From Agrobacterium tumefaciens (GTDB lineage: Bacteria; Pseudomonadota; Alphaproteobacteria; Rhizobiales; Rhizobiaceae): DNA of 64,000 nucleotides. Within the stretch, counting starts at the first letter, position 1. Each line of letters opens with the position of its first letter. The notes under the pieces are model-generated. The model was not told where the DNA came from. It saw nothing but the letters and a program-made list of their open reading frames with translations, and made no database searches. Shown piece by piece: positions 25,433 to 35,105 of the stretch. A program made the position numbers and the translations under genes. The DNA lies in assembly GCF_013318015.2 (NCBI RefSeq), contig NZ_CP115841.1:496001-560000 (forward strand). Direction: 5' to 3'.

Positions 25433-27781
25433 ATGTCTTTCAGCATTCGTAATGTACTTGTAGGATTTTTTCTTACCATCAGCCTCGCGCTGGCCGGTTT
25501 GGTCGGAAACGAGTTGTGGCGGTCGGCCAATCGCGCCGGCACCTTTTCAGAGGTTGCGCAACTCGTCTCGCTCGACAAGCTTCTTTTCAACGCTCTTTTG
25601 AATTTCCGCAGTGAACGCGGCGACAGCGCCACGGCACTGACGCTCGATCCGTCGAAATCGACGGGCAGCGTCGCCAGCGTGCAGGCCGCACGCCAGAAGG
25701 TGGATGCTGCCATGACGGCATTCCTCACGCAGTCTTCGTCGCTTGAAGACACTCAGCTTCAGGCACCGCTGAAGCGCGTTAAAGATGTCTACGCGCAGTT
25801 CGTCGAATTGCGAAAGAAGGTTGACGCCAACGTTTCGCTGCCGCTTGACCGGCGCGAAGGCGGGCTCGACAAGACGGTCATGGCGCTCGGCGGCGATTTC
25901 CTCGCCTCGCTCGAGGCGGGCTCGACGGCGCTTGAAGGCACTGTTCGCTCTCTCGATCAGGGTCAGACCGGTTTGATCCAGTTGCGCTCTTACGGCTGGT
26001 CTGCCCGTGCCCTTGGCGGCAGCGCCACCGTCATTCTCAACGCTGCCGTTGCCCAGAACCGTCCACTGACGGCGCAGGAGATGCAGCAGCTCGGCGCATT
26101 CGATGCCGGTGCGGCTTTCGCCTGGAAAGCGACCGGCGATCTGGTTACGCATGAATCGACGCCGCAATCGCTCAAGGATATCTACGCCACGGCGGACAAG
26201 ACTTACTTCAAGGGCGATTTCAGCACGCAGCGCGCCAAGCTCATCGACGATCTCATGAATGGTCGCACGCCTGCCTTCACCATGGACAGCTGGCGCACCA
26301 CCGTCACCGAAAACCTCGGCACGATTGCGAAAATCGCTTCTGCCGCCATGGATGTTCTGGACGCAAATGCCGCACAGGCCAAACAGGACGCCTTCATCGA
26401 TGCGATGATCTATCTCGTCGTCTTCATCGCGACGCTGGCGCTCTGTATCCTGTCGCTTGCCGTCATCGTCGGGCGCGTCACCCGGCCGATCAGCCGCCTG
26501 ACCAACGCGATGATGGAGCTTTCGGGCGGCAATCTTTCGATCGATGTCGCCGGCGCAAAACGCGGCGACGAGATCGGCGAGATGGCCCGCGCGGTGGAAA
26601 TCTTCCGCGAGGCGGCAATCCGCAACAGGCAGCTGGAATCCGAAGCCCTGGCCAACCGCGAGCGGGCCGAGCGGGACCGTATCGAGTTGCAGCAGCGCGC
26701 CGAGGCCGAGGCCGAAGAACGGCTCAATCAGGCCACGGGTTCGCTGGCGGGCGGTCTTCGTCGTCTCGCTTCCGGCGACATGGTCTGCGAGATCGCCACG
26801 CCGTTCGCACCGCAATTCGAGGCGCTGCGGCACGATTTCAACAGCTCGGTCGTTCAACTGCGCGAAGCGCTGACAAGTGTCGGCCAGTCCGTGCAGACGG
26901 TAAATGGCGGCGCTCACGAGGTTTCGTCGGCATCCGACGATCTTTCCCGCCGCACGGAGCAGCAGGCTGCCTCTCTGGAAGAGACCGCTGCCGCGCTGGA
27001 AGAGATCACCGCCAATGTTTCGGCCACTTCCAAGCGGGCAAGCGATGCGCGCGACACGGTGCGTGAGGCAAGGGCAAAGGCCGATCTTTCCGGCAAGGTG
27101 GTGCGCGATGCCGTTTCCGCCATGGAACGCATCGAGCATTCCTCGCGCCAGATCGGCCAGATCATCGGTGTTATTGACGAAATCGCCTTCCAGACCAACC
27201 TTCTGGCGCTGAATGCGGGCGTCGAGGCGGCGCGGGCGGGCGATGCGGGCAAGGGTTTTGCAGTCGTTGCACAGGAAGTGCGCGAACTGGCCCAGCGTTC
27301 CGCCAAGGCCGCCAAGGAAATCAAGCAGCTCATCAACACGTCAGCCGTTGCGGTGGGTGAGGGCGTGAAGCTTGTCGCCGATACTGGCGTCGGACTTTCC
27401 GAGATTGAGCAGCTCGTACTGTCCGTCAACACGCATATGGACGCCATCGCCACCGCGGCGCAGGAACAGTCCGCCGGTCTCTCCGAGGTCAACACCGCCG
27501 TCAACCACATGGATCAGGCTACGCAGCAGAACGCCGCGATGGTCGAGGAAATGAATGCGGCCGGTGCGGGTCTTGCGCAGGAATGTGCCAATCTCCAGGC
27601 TTTGTTGGCGCAGTTCCAGCTCGGTCAGCAGACCTCCGCATTGCGCGAGACGGCAAGGCACATGCGTGAGGCAAGCCCCGCACGTGCACCCGTCTCCCAG
27701 CCGTCCAGATCCCGCCCGGTCACCGCTTCGCGTGGCAATGCCGCGCTGGCCGTGAAGGGTGATGACTGGACTGAGTTCTGA
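25433..27781 (+). CDS. Methyl-accepting chemotaxis protein
   Basis: 782-residue chemoreceptor. One N-terminal membrane segment ([19 protein letters not shown]) is followed by a periplasmic helical sensor of about 290 residues. The second membrane segment ([21 protein letters not shown]) starts near residue 327, followed by HAMP sequence [18 protein letters not shown] and a second HAMP-like module near 435-480. The signalling hairpin tip [21 protein letters not shown] lies near residue 580. It ends in DDWTEF, an xWxxF pentapeptide of the kind that tethers CheR/CheB. The periplasmic ligand is unknown. Confidence 0.95.
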   Translation: MSFSIRNVLVGFFLTISLALAGLVGNELWRSANRAGTFSEVAQLVSLDKLLFNALLNFRSERGDSATALTLDPSKSTGSVASVQAARQKVDAAMTAFLTQSSSLEDTQLQAPLKRVKDVYAQFVELRKKVDANVSLPLDRREGGLDKTVMALGGDFLASLEAGSTALEGTVRSLDQGQTGLIQLRSYGWSARALGGSATVILNAAVAQNRPLTAQEMQQLGAFDAGAAFAWKATGDLVTHESTPQSLKDIYATADKTYFKGDFSTQRAKLIDDLMNGRTPAFTMDSWRTTVTENLGTIAKIASAAMDVLDANAAQAKQDAFIDAMIYLVVFIATLALCILSLAVIVGRVTRPISRLTNAMMELSGGNLSIDVAGAKRGDEIGEMARAVEIFREAAIRNRQLESEALANRERAERDRIELQQRAEAEAEERLNQATGSLAGGLRRLASGDMVCEIATPFAPQFEALRHDFNSSVVQLREALTSVGQSVQTVNGGAHEVSSASDDLSRRTEQQAASLEETAAALEEITANVSATSKRASDARDTVREARAKADLSGKVVRDAVSAMERIEHSSRQIGQIIGVIDEIAFQTNLLALNAGVEAARAGDAGKGFAVVAQEVRELAQRSAKAAKEIKQLINTSAVAVGEGVKLVADTGVGLSEIEQLVLSVNTHMDAIATAAQEQSAGLSEVNTAVNHMDQATQQNAAMVEEMNAAGAGLAQECANLQALLAQFQLGQQTSALRETARHMREASPARAPVSQPSRSRPVTASRGNAALAVKGDDWTEF

Positions 27782-27857
27782 GGACGAGATTGCCTTTGGC
27801 TTCGGGGTCCAGCGCGGTCAAGTCTCTGATCGCGTACGACTCTTCTCACGGCGCAGA

Positions 27858-27896
27858 CGCGCCGTGGCTGGATGCCGAATCCAGTCCGGCATGACG
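27858..27896. repeat. 39-base intergenic repeat, copy A
   Basis: On the minus strand it reads CGTCATGCCGGACT...CGGCATCCAGCC...GGCGCG. It matches the copy at 34808-34846 at 36 of 39 positions in the opposite orientation. The CGTCATGCCGG core resembles palindromes dispersed in rhizobial genomes. It lies after the chemoreceptor gene. Confidence 0.75.
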
Positions 27897-27954
27897 AAAC
27901 AAAAAGTCGCAAGCACCAACAGATCGAAGCCCGCGTCCGAAATCGACGCGGGCT

Positions 27955-28842
27955 TCATCGTTTCTGTAGGTTTGGCAATGCAGCAGCGAGCGCCCTTAGT
28001 GGCGCGGTCATGTGCTTGTCGCGTCTGAGGGCAAGGGCGATCCGCCGTTCGAGCGGCGGCTCGAGCGAGCGCCATTCAAGCCCCGATGCAGCACCTTCAT
28101 GCTCCATCGCCATGCGTGGCACGATGGCAAGGCCAAGGCCCGCGCCCGCCAGTTTCTTGATGGCCTCGACGCTGCCCAGTTCCATGGCGGGTTGAACGGT
28201 GCGGCCGCTTGCCGAAAACCATTGATCCACGAGCTTGCGCGTATTGCCGCCCTCGTAAAGCAGCAATGGCTGTGTCGAAAGCGTCTCGGCATCCAGGATT
28301 GTTGCGTCGCTGATGGTGCCAAGCGGGAACACCGCAACCAGTTCATCGAGATGGATGTCGCTGATATCGAGGCTGCGGCCGCTGGCCGGCAGGGCCACCA
28401 CCGCCGCATCGATCGTATTGGCTTCGAGAAGCCTCAGTATATCGTGGGTATTGCCGGTCTGCACGACGATGTCTATCCCCGGCATCACCTGGCGGATTTT
28501 GCCCAGCACTGGCGGCAGAAGATAGATGCAGGCGGTGGCGCCCGTGCCGATGCGCAGGCGTCCCGTCACGCCGCTGCGATGAGGGGCTACGGTATCGATG
28601 GCATGCGCCACTTCTTCCGCAATCCGTCTTGCATGGATGAGAAAGTCCCGGCCCGCCGCCGTCGGCTGCGCGCGCCTGCCGACCCGTTCGATCAGCCGCA
28701 CACCGAGCTGCTTTTCCAGCAGCCGGATGTGCAGGCTGATGGCCGGCTGCGTCAGCCCCGCCTTATCGGCTGCGGCGGAAAAGCTGCCGAGTTCGGCGAC
28801 ATCCATGAAGCTGCGCACCTGCCGCAGATCGAGGTCCATCAT
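27955..28842 (-). CDS. LysR-family transcriptional regulator
   Basis: 295-residue regulator beginning MMDLDLRQVRSFMDVAELGSFSAAADKAGLTQPAISLHIRLLEKQLGVRL, a canonical LysR winged helix. An effector domain follows with GRLRIGTGATACIYLLPPVLGKIRQVMPGIDIVV. The ATG pair at 28842/28839 is chosen to give the usual N-terminus; the ribosome site is weak. It is divergent from an acetyltransferase gene whose ATG is 95 bases away, which it may regulate. Confidence 0.9.
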   Translation of the reverse strand: MMDLDLRQVRSFMDVAELGSFSAAADKAGLTQPAISLHIRLLEKQLGVRLIERVGRRAQPTAAGRDFLIHARRIAEEVAHAIDTVAPHRSGVTGRLRIGTGATACIYLLPPVLGKIRQVMPGIDIVVQTGNTHDILRLLEANTIDAAVVALPASGRSLDISDIHLDELVAVFPLGTISDATILDAETLSTQPLLLYEGGNTRKLVDQWFSASGRTVQPAMELGSVEAIKKLAGAGLGLAIVPRMAMEHEGAASGLEWRSLEPPLERRIALALRRDKHMTAPLRALAAALPNLQKR

Positions 28843-28937
28843 CAAAGAAAACCTTATCGTTTGTATAAGACAGATAATCTTTATTTTGACTGAGCCGCAA
28901 TGCACAATAATGCCGTGAATGACCACAGGACACGAGA

Positions 28938-29480
28938 ATGACCCTTCCCACAATTTCCAGCCTTACCATCCGCCCCTGCGAGGAGGCGGATATTCCAGCC
29001 ATTACCGAAATCTACCGGGATGCCGTGCTGCATGGCCGCGCCAGCTTCGAGATCGATCCGCCAAGCGTGGATATGATGCTTGAGCGCCGCCGATTGCTGG
29101 TGGAAGGCAACTACTCCTATCTCGTCGCCGAAATCGACGGAAAGGTAGCCGGATATGCCTATGCCGGCGCCTATCGTCCGCGCCCGGCCTATGGTGCTGC
29201 TGTGGAGAATTCCGTTTATATCGATCCGGCCATGAAGGGCATGGGAATTGGCCGCAAGCTGCTCGATGCGCTGATCGAGGATGCGACTTCGCGCGGCTTT
29301 CGGCAGATGATTGCGGTCATCGGCGATAGCGCCAACGCCGCCTCCATCGGGGTTCACCGCGCCGCCGGTTTCGAGCATGTCGGCACATTCAAGTCCATCG
29401 GATGGAAACACGGCCAGTGGCTGGACACGGTGCTGATGCAGCGCGCGCTGGGCGATGGCGACACCACGCCCCGTTTCTGA
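28938..29480 (+). CDS. GNAT acetyltransferase of the phosphinothricin/methionine sulfoximine type
   Basis: 180-residue N-acetyltransferase. The family start TIRPCEEADIPAITEIYRDAV, the AENSVYIDPAMKGMGIGRKLLDALIE acetyl-CoA loop (GMGIGR) and the C-terminal VHRAAGFEHVGTFKSIGWKHGQWLDTVLMQRAL match PAT/MnaT-like enzymes. Those acetylate phosphinothricin, methionine sulfoximine or related amino-acid analogues. A second family member occurs at 54564. It is divergent from a LysR regulator. Confidence 0.9.
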   Translation: MTLPTISSLTIRPCEEADIPAITEIYRDAVLHGRASFEIDPPSVDMMLERRRLLVEGNYSYLVAEIDGKVAGYAYAGAYRPRPAYGAAVENSVYIDPAMKGMGIGRKLLDALIEDATSRGFRQMIAVIGDSANAASIGVHRAAGFEHVGTFKSIGWKHGQWLDTVLMQRALGDGDTTPRF

Positions 29481-29484
29481 AACC

Positions 29485-29829
29485 TCAGGGCTTGGTGGAG
29501 CCGGGGATTTCAACCTTCAGCGTATCGCCGGCAAGCTCGCTGCCGAGTTCGACGGCCTTGGTCTTCTTGTCGTAAACGCAGATATGGCTGATCGTCGCAT
29601 CCGCGCCCTTGGCCTTGCCGGTGAGGACGGCGAGGCCATAATTCTCGCTGCCCACCGGATCGACCACCACCTTGGCGTCCTCGATCATGTCTTTGCCGGC
29701 GCCAAGGCACGCCGTCTGCACATCCGCCACGAATTCCTTCCAGGCATCGTCAGACGATGCGACGGCGGGTAGCGCCAGCGAGGAGAAGACGGCGAAAAGC
29801 AGCGCGCGATGGATCATGGGGCGGGTCAT
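29485..29829 (-). CDS. Small exported protein of unknown function
   Basis: 114-residue protein from ATG 29829, preceded by AGGAAGGAAATTCC. A signal peptide is clear (RALLFAVFSSLALPAVASS, cleavage near ALPAVA-SS). The mature part is about 90 residues with two cysteines (VQTACLGAG and ISHICVYD) that could form a disulfide, and ends in VELGSELAGDTLKVEIPG. I do not recognise a named family. It is convergent with the acetyltransferase gene after 4 bases. Confidence 0.8.
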   Translation of the reverse strand: MTRPMIHRALLFAVFSSLALPAVASSDDAWKEFVADVQTACLGAGKDMIEDAKVVVDPVGSENYGLAVLTGKAKGADATISHICVYDKKTKAVELGSELAGDTLKVEIPGSTKP

Positions 29830-29984
29830 GGAATTTCCTTCCTGCAATTTCATCAAAAGCGAACCGATAGGGTGGAAAACAGTACGCCAGGGTTGTGAAA
29901 CAAATGTGGTGGCGGCTGGCTTGAGAGGAATTTTCTCTTTTGTCGGAACATTTTGATATTTCACAGGTTGCCCAAACAGAGGTT

Positions 29985-30020
29985 CGCTCCTATGGTCCGC
30001 TCACACGGTTTCTAGGAGCG
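29985..30020 (+). promoter_or_regulatory. Hairpin in the sodB 5' region
   Basis: CGCTCCTA and TAGGAGCG form a perfect 8-base stem with a 20-base loop, extended by outer GGTT/AACC, 30 bases upstream of the superoxide dismutase start. It may lie in the leader RNA or be a protein site; no function is shown. Confidence 0.35.
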
Positions 30021-30049
30021 GTAACCCGCTGCAAAAAGGAGTAAAAACC

Positions 30050-30652
30050 ATGGCCTTCGAACTTCCTGAACTCCCCTACGACTACGACGCGCTTGCACCA
30101 TACATGTCGCGCGAGACGCTCGAGTTCCATCACGACAAGCACCACAAGGCATATGTCGACAACGGCAACAAGCTGGCGGCGGAAGCCGGTCTTTCCGACC
30201 TTTCGCTTGAGGAAGTCGTGAAGAAGTCCTTTGGCACCAATGCTGGTCTCTTCAACAATGCTGCCCAGCATTACAACCACGTCCATTTCTGGAAGTGGCT
30301 GAAGAAGGACGGCGGCGGCAACAAGCTGCCGGGCAAGCTGGAACAGGCGTTCGCCTCCGATCTCGGCGGTTACGACAAGTTCAAGGCTGATTTCATCGCT
30401 GCCGGCACCACGCAGTTCGGCTCGGGCTGGGCATGGGTTTCCGTCAAGAACGGCAAGCTCGAAATCTCCAAGACCCCGAACGGCGAAAATCCGCTGGTTC
30501 ATGGCGCAGAACCGATCCTCGGCGTCGACGTATGGGAACACTCCTACTACATCGACTACCGCAACCTGCGTCCGAAGTACCTCGAAGCCTTCGTCGACAA
30601 CCTCATCAACTGGGACTATGTCCTGGAGCGTTACGAAGCCGCTTCCAAGTAA
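30050..30652 (+). CDS. sodB: Superoxide dismutase, Fe-type
   Basis: Converts superoxide to peroxide and oxygen. The 200-residue length is normal. Metal ligands by alignment memory are His27 (EFHHDKHH), His77 (AAQHYNHVHFW), Asp160 and His164 (GVDVWEHSYY). The AAQ triplet before the second ligand favours iron over manganese. AAAAAGGAGTAAAAACC precedes the ATG. A hairpin lies in the leader and a strong terminator follows. Monocistronic. Confidence 0.95.
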   Translation: MAFELPELPYDYDALAPYMSRETLEFHHDKHHKAYVDNGNKLAAEAGLSDLSLEEVVKKSFGTNAGLFNNAAQHYNHVHFWKWLKKDGGGNKLPGKLEQAFASDLGGYDKFKADFIAAGTTQFGSGWAWVSVKNGKLEISKTPNGENPLVHGAEPILGVDVWEHSYYIDYRNLRPKYLEAFVDNLINWDYVLERYEAASK

Positions 30653-30677
30653 GTTTTGCGGATTGTAATTTTTTGAG

Positions 30678-30713
30678 CACCCGGCCCCCCAAAGGCCGGG
30701 TGTTCTGCTTTTG
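30678..30713 (+). terminator. Rho-independent terminator after sodB
   Basis: CACCCGGCC and GGCCGGGTG form a 9-base GC-rich stem followed by TTCTGCTTTT, 25 bases after the stop codon. Confidence 0.85.
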
Positions 30714-30784
30714 AGGTCGACAATCCAGCGTGTCGCTTCCATTTGTCACAAGCCTGTCATCCGCCCGGTTTATCGCGGCGCATC

Positions 30785-31654
30785 ATGACTGAAAAAACCA
30801 CACCGCTCTTCTCATTCGGCATTGTTGCCGATCCCCAATATGCCGATGCCGAACCCCGCCCGGATATGGGCCGGTATTATGCCGAAAGCCCGAAAAAGCT
30901 TGGCGAAGCGATCGACGCCTTCAATCGCGAGGAACTGGCCTTCGTGGTAACGCTGGGCGATATCATCGATCGCGGTTTTGAAAATTTCGATGCGATCCTT
31001 GGCGTCTACGAGCAGCTTCGCCACCCTTCGGTGATGCTGCCGGGAAATCACGATTTCGCCGTTGCCGCCGAACACCTCTCCGCCATCCATGCCCGCCTCG
31101 GCATGGCGTCGCCATGGCACGATTTCACTATCGGTGAGATACGTTTCGTGGTGCTTGACGGCAGCGAGGTCAGCTTGTTTGCCCCGCCGCCGGGCGATCC
31201 GCGCCGCACGCTGGCGCAAGAGCGTCTGAAGCGCCTGAAAGAGGTGGGTGCGATCAATGCGCAGGACTGGAATGCGTCGCTCAGCGACGAACAGTTCGAA
31301 TGGCTGCGGACCGTTCTGCAAAAGGCGGATGCGGCGGGTGAAAAAGTGGTCATTCTCTGCCACTATCCGGTCTATCCGAACAACGCCCATAATATGTGGG
31401 ACGCGCCCCGCATCGTTGATCTTCTGGATGTACACCCTTCGGTCGTCGCATGGTTCAGCGGCCATAATCATGAGGGCAATTACGGGGTGCAGGGCAACAC
31501 TCACTTCGTCAACTTCAAGGGCATGGTGGATACGCCCGACCAGAACACCTTCGCCATTGCCGATGTGTTTGCCGACCGAATCGTCATCCGCGGTTTCGGG
31601 CGGGAGGACGATAGGGTGCTGGAGCACTTGCAGCATAACGCTGCCTTGCTTTGA
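30785..31654 (+). CDS. Metallophosphoesterase, ADP-ribose/CDP-alcohol diphosphatase-like
   Basis: 289-residue calcineurin-type phosphoesterase. Motifs in order are FGIVADPQYAD, LGDIIDRG, LPGNHDF, LCHYPVYP and FSGHNHEGNYG, the dinuclear metal site. FSFGIVADPQYAD...RYYAESPKKLGEAI closely resembles the Mn-dependent ADP-ribose/CDP-alcohol diphosphatase ADPRM, giving a likely role in clearing ADP-ribose or CDP-alcohols. ATG 30785 is taken as the start; upstream TTG 30743 is in frame but less likely. Followed by a palindromic element. Confidence 0.85.
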   Translation: MTEKTTPLFSFGIVADPQYADAEPRPDMGRYYAESPKKLGEAIDAFNREELAFVVTLGDIIDRGFENFDAILGVYEQLRHPSVMLPGNHDFAVAAEHLSAIHARLGMASPWHDFTIGEIRFVVLDGSEVSLFAPPPGDPRRTLAQERLKRLKEVGAINAQDWNASLSDEQFEWLRTVLQKADAAGEKVVILCHYPVYPNNAHNMWDAPRIVDLLDVHPSVVAWFSGHNHEGNYGVQGNTHFVNFKGMVDTPDQNTFAIADVFADRIVIRGFGREDDRVLEHLQHNAALL

Positions 31655-31671
31655 AGTCAGCACCACCCTCT

Positions 31672-31710
31672 CAACCGTCATTCCTGTCCCTGTCACAGGA
31701 ATGACGGTTG
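31672..31710. repeat. Intergenic palindrome, CTCATTCCTGTG family, copy 2
   Basis: CAACCGTCATTCCTGT and ACAGGAATGACGGTTG form a perfect 16-base inverted repeat around CCCTGTC, between convergent genes. It may serve as a bidirectional terminator. Confidence 0.8.
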
Positions 31711-31765
31711 AGACGGGGGCCCCGACACACAACGAAGGTTGAAAGACGCGCTAAATCAGTTGCTT

Positions 31766-32480
31766 TTACGCGCCGGCTTGATTCGTCGTTCGTTCCGAAG
31801 TCCCAAGCTGATTGCTCTGCCAGCCGCTCATCCACAATTGCCGCAACCTTTCGCCTTCCATCTTGAAAAAGCTGCCGGTTGTCTTGCAGGTCAGAACGCG
31901 GTCGGAGCGGAAATTGCGGATCGCTTGCCTTAGCTCGCACCAGGCGACGATGTTGGTCGTCTCCGAATAATAGATCATGGCGATGGGCCGGATCTGTCGC
32001 CGGGTCTCGGTGCCGGTTTCATCGCCATAGGTTATGTCCAACCGCTCCTCGTCGCGCACCGCCCGCCTGACCATGGCAAGATCGACGCCGGCGGGTGAGG
32101 GCGCGATGCTGCCCCAGGCGTGCAGGGCATTGGCCGACAGGGTTTTCGACAGGGGTTCGGGCAGGGATGCGGCAATCTTGTCGCTGACCTTTTTGGCCGC
32201 CTGCCGCAATTCAGTATCGCCCGTGCGCGCGACCATGGCGAGCGCAAGCACGATCGCCTCCGTCTCCTCGATGGAAAACATCAGCGGCGGCAGGTTGAAG
32301 CCGGGACGCAGGATGTAACCGACGCCGCGTTCGCACGCGCATGGTCTGAAGGGCCGAAATATCGCGATAGACCGAGCGCACCGTGACTTCCAGTGCCTCG
32401 GCAATGGTCTGCGCGGTGATCGGCCTGCGCGCCACCCGCAGGATCTGGATGATCTCGAACAGTCTCGATGCCTTGCGCAT
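31766..32480 (-). pseudogene. YafY-type WYL regulator disrupted by a frameshifting deletion
   Basis: The N-terminus from ATG 32480 (RKASRLFEIIQILRVARRP...VRSVYRDISALQTMR) is a normal YafY helix-turn-helix. The continuation ERGVGYILRPGFNLPPLMF and the whole WYL domain (ITYGDETG...IRPIAMIYYSE...WCELRQAIRNFRSDRV) lie in another frame. Comparison with the intact paralogue at 21890 suggests about 11 bases are missing near 32335-32345, between LQTMRV and ERGVGY. It is divergent from a LysE-family gene it would have controlled. A sequencing error is less likely, since a single-base slip would not explain the missing residues. Confidence 0.75.
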
Positions 32481-32613
32481 TGCCGTTTTTCCCGGTGGTT
32501 TCTCAACGCAACTGACACAACGCTGTCAGTTGGCTTTTCCTATAAGCAGCAAAACACATTGAGAAACATGAGTTTTCCCGAATGTGTCGAAAACTGTTTT
32601 GGGAGATACTGAC

Positions 32614-33243
32614 ATGAGTTACGCCGAAAATCGCTGGCTTTTCTTTCTGGTCCTGTTCGGCATCATCATCCTGCCGGGCATGGATATGCTGTTCGTGCTG
32701 GCAAGTGCGTTGACGGGTGGCAAAAGAACCGGGCTTTCCGCCGCAAGCGGCATGAGCGCCGGCGGCATGGTGCATTCACTTTACGGTGCGTTGGGCGTCG
32801 GCATGCTTGCCGCCTGGATGCCGTCGCTGTTCCTGCCGCTGCTGGTCGCCGGCGCCGCTTACATGGTCTGGATCGGCGTCGGCCTGATGCGCAGCGCTAT
32901 CACCGTCAATGGCGATGAGGCGCAGGCGAGCGCCTCTGTCAGAAAGGCGTTCTGGCGGGCCGTGCTCACCTGCCTTTCCAATCCGAAAGCCTATCTCTTC
33001 ATGATGGCGATCTATCCGCAATTCCTCAAACCCGACTATGGTCCAATCTGGATGCAGGGTCTGGTAATGGGCGCGATGGTGGCCATCACGCAGTTCACGG
33101 TCTATGGCGCTCTGGCGCTGACGGCGGATAAAAGCCGGGCATGGCTCGTTTCCTCGCCTGCCGCGACGATTTTCATCGGCCGCGCCGCCGGTTTCATGCT
33201 GATTGCCGCAGCCCTGGTTACGCTTTGGGAAGCACTCTCCTAG
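32614..33243 (+). CDS. LysE/RhtB-family exporter
   Basis: 209-residue inner-membrane exporter with about six hydrophobic segments, beginning MSYAENRWLFFLVLFGIIILPGMDMLFVLASALTGGKRTGLSAASGMSAGGMVH. The central LSNPKAYLFMMAIYPQFL is the conserved LysE/RhtB motif. ATG 32614 is preceded by GGGAGATACTGAC. It is divergent from the broken WYL regulator, so its control may be relaxed. Substrate unknown. Confidence 0.9.
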   Translation: MSYAENRWLFFLVLFGIIILPGMDMLFVLASALTGGKRTGLSAASGMSAGGMVHSLYGALGVGMLAAWMPSLFLPLLVAGAAYMVWIGVGLMRSAITVNGDEAQASASVRKAFWRAVLTCLSNPKAYLFMMAIYPQFLKPDYGPIWMQGLVMGAMVAITQFTVYGALALTADKSRAWLVSSPAATIFIGRAAGFMLIAAALVTLWEALS

Positions 33244-33358
33244 ACTTCTGTTTTCTTGGGGAAATTCACTGCAATGTGACTTCTTTTCGCCATGCGGAAA
33301 GTGCATCCTCGCGCCGTTATCGCGCGTTCGGCATCTGCCGGAATCAAGGAGAGAGTGT

Positions 33359-33793
33359 ATGAAACTGAAAACCATCGCGGCGGCCATGCTTTTCGGCTGT
33401 CTTTGCGCCGGAGCGGTCTACGCTGCCGGCGAAGTCGAAAAACGTGAAGGCATGATGAAGCAGATCGGCGGCTCCATGGGGGCGCTTGCTGCCATCTCTA
33501 AGGGCCAGAAGCCTTATGACGCCGAAGCCGTAAAGGCTGCCGTGACGACCATCAGCACCAACGCCAAGGCTTTCCCCGACCAGTTTCCCCCGGGCAGCGA
33601 GACCGGCAGTGCTGCGGCACCCGCGATCTGGGAAAATTTCGATGACTTCAAGTCCAAGGCCGCCAAGCTCGGTGCCGATGCGGACAAGGTCCTCGCCAGC
33701 CTTCCCGCCGATCAGGCAGGCGTCACCGCCGCCATGCAGACCCTCGGTGCCGATTGTGGTGCGTGCCACCAGACCTACCGTCTGAAGAAGTGA
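33359..33793 (+). CDS. Cytochrome c' (class II c-type cytochrome)
   Basis: 144-residue periplasmic haem protein. Signal peptide KLKTIAAAMLFGCLCAGAVYAA, a four-helix-bundle body, and a single haem-binding motif CGACH near the C-terminus (GADCGACHQTYRLKK) are diagnostic of class II cytochromes. Members bind NO or CO and protect against nitrosative stress. AAGGAGAGAGTGT precedes ATG 33359. A terminator follows, and a diheme cytochrome gene lies downstream. Confidence 0.93.
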   Translation: MKLKTIAAAMLFGCLCAGAVYAAGEVEKREGMMKQIGGSMGALAAISKGQKPYDAEAVKAAVTTISTNAKAFPDQFPPGSETGSAAAPAIWENFDDFKSKAAKLGADADKVLASLPADQAGVTAAMQTLGADCGACHQTYRLKK

Positions 33794-33803
33794 TCCTATT
33801 AAG

Positions 33804-33829
33804 AACGCCGCTTCCCGGCGGCGTTTTTT
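33804..33829 (+). terminator. Rho-independent terminator after cytochrome c'
   Basis: AACGCCGC and GCGGCGTT form an 8-base stem with loop TTCCCG followed by TTTT, 10 bases after the stop. Confidence 0.85.
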
Positions 33830-33878
33830 CAGCGGGAATGATGCCTGATCTCATCAGGTGATAATTGGGAGAGGGGTC

Positions 33879-34799
33879 ATGGCCTCCATTTGGACGAAGC
33901 TCGCGGGCGGGATCGCGGTGGCGGCCATTGCCGGTTTCGGCATTTTCGCCTGGGTCACCGCGCCTGTGCGTCAGGCACCCAGCCACTGGGTGAGCCTTGG
34001 CGAGCCGGACCTTGCCAATGGCGAAACGCTGTTCTGGGCGGGCGGCTGCGCAAGTTGCCATGCGGCACCAGATGCCAATGGCGATGCGCTTTTGACGCTT
34101 TCGGGCGGGCAAGCGTTGAAAAGCCCCTTCGGCACCTTCCATGTGCCCAATATTTCCTCCGATCCGCAGCATGGCATTGGCGGCTGGACGCTTTCGGAAT
34201 TCGGCGATGCGATGACGCGCGGCGTCGGCAAGAACGGCGAACATCTCTACCCGTCCTTCCCTTACGCCTCCTATGCCCGCATGACGCAAAAGGACATCAA
34301 CGACCTCTTCGGTTATTTGCGGGTTCTGCCCGCCAGCCAGAATGACGCGCCGGATCACGAACTGCCGTTTCCCTTCAACATGCGCATGGCATTGGGCGGC
34401 TGGAAATTCCTCTATTTCGATACATCCGCGCCACCCCGCGTCGAGCTTGCCGACGCCAATGCCGAATTGCTGCGCGGCCAATATCTGGTGGAAGGCCCGG
34501 GCCATTGCGGCGAATGTCACACGCCGCGCAATCCGCTTGGCGGTTTTCTCGATGGCAAATGGCTGGCCGGTGGTCCAAATCCCGAAGGCGAGGGCCGCAT
34601 TCCCGATATTACCCCCGGCTCGCAGAGCGTCGGAAGCTGGGAGGCGGCCGATATTGCCAACTATCTGGAAACCGGCTTCACCCCGGAATTCGACAGCGTC
34701 GGCGGCTCCATGGTCAAGGTGCAGCAGAACATGGCGCATCTGACGGCCGAAGACCGCAATGCGATCGCCGCCTATCTTAAGGCCATCCCGGCACGGTAG
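33879..34799 (+). CDS. Diheme c-type cytochrome
   Basis: 306-residue membrane-anchored or exported cytochrome. The N-terminus KLAGGIAVAAIAGFGIFAWVTAP is an uncleaved anchor or signal. Two haem motifs follow: CASCH in GGCASCHAAPDANGD and CGECH in GHCGECHTPRNPLGG, each with a later Met candidate. The arrangement resembles the cytochrome subunits of alcohol or aldehyde dehydrogenases, but no dehydrogenase gene is adjacent. ATG 33879 has GGGAGAGGGGTC upstream. Confidence 0.9.
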   Translation: MASIWTKLAGGIAVAAIAGFGIFAWVTAPVRQAPSHWVSLGEPDLANGETLFWAGGCASCHAAPDANGDALLTLSGGQALKSPFGTFHVPNISSDPQHGIGGWTLSEFGDAMTRGVGKNGEHLYPSFPYASYARMTQKDINDLFGYLRVLPASQNDAPDHELPFPFNMRMALGGWKFLYFDTSAPPRVELADANAELLRGQYLVEGPGHCGECHTPRNPLGGFLDGKWLAGGPNPEGEGRIPDITPGSQSVGSWEAADIANYLETGFTPEFDSVGGSMVKVQQNMAHLTAEDRNAIAAYLKAIPAR

Positions 34800-34807
34800 C
34801 CCTTTGC

Positions 34808-34846
34808 CGTCATGCCGGACTTCATCCGGCATCCAGCCACGGCGCG
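34808..34846. repeat. 39-base intergenic repeat, copy B
   Basis: CGTCATGCCGGACTTCATCC starts a copy of the element at 27858-27896, here in the opposite orientation and 3 mismatches apart, directly after the diheme cytochrome gene. Confidence 0.75.
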
Positions 34847-34909
34847 CAATTCTCACGCCGGCCTGCCATTGACTCCCACCCACACCCATCGGATAACGAT
34901 CCTGTGATG

Positions 34910-35105
34910 GTTCCTTCCGGGCGTTCCGGAAGGTGAAAAGGGAACACGATAGGGAGACATCCTCATTCGTGGCTGCCCCCGCAACTGTGAGCGGAGAGCC
35001 TGAAACGAAATGCCACTGGTAAGCATCTCGCCGGATATGGGCGAGGGCAATGCCGGGAAGGTGTTTCAGGTTTTGACCCGTAAGCCAGGAGACCTGCCAT
35101 CACGG
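34910..35105 (+). ncRNA. Cobalamin riboswitch upstream of cbtB
   Basis: Conserved cobalamin-aptamer blocks occur in order: GGTGAAAAGGGAACACGAT near 34932, CTGCCCCCGCAACTGTGAGC at about 34972-34991, GCCACTGG (35012-35019), GGGAAGG (35054-35060) and AGCCAGGAGACCTGCC (35083-35098). A 6-base hairpin GGCGCG/CGCGCC (35252-35267) lies just before the cbtB ribosome site without a T tract, so control of translation is plausible. Bound B12 should switch off the cobalt transporter genes. Confidence 0.93.
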
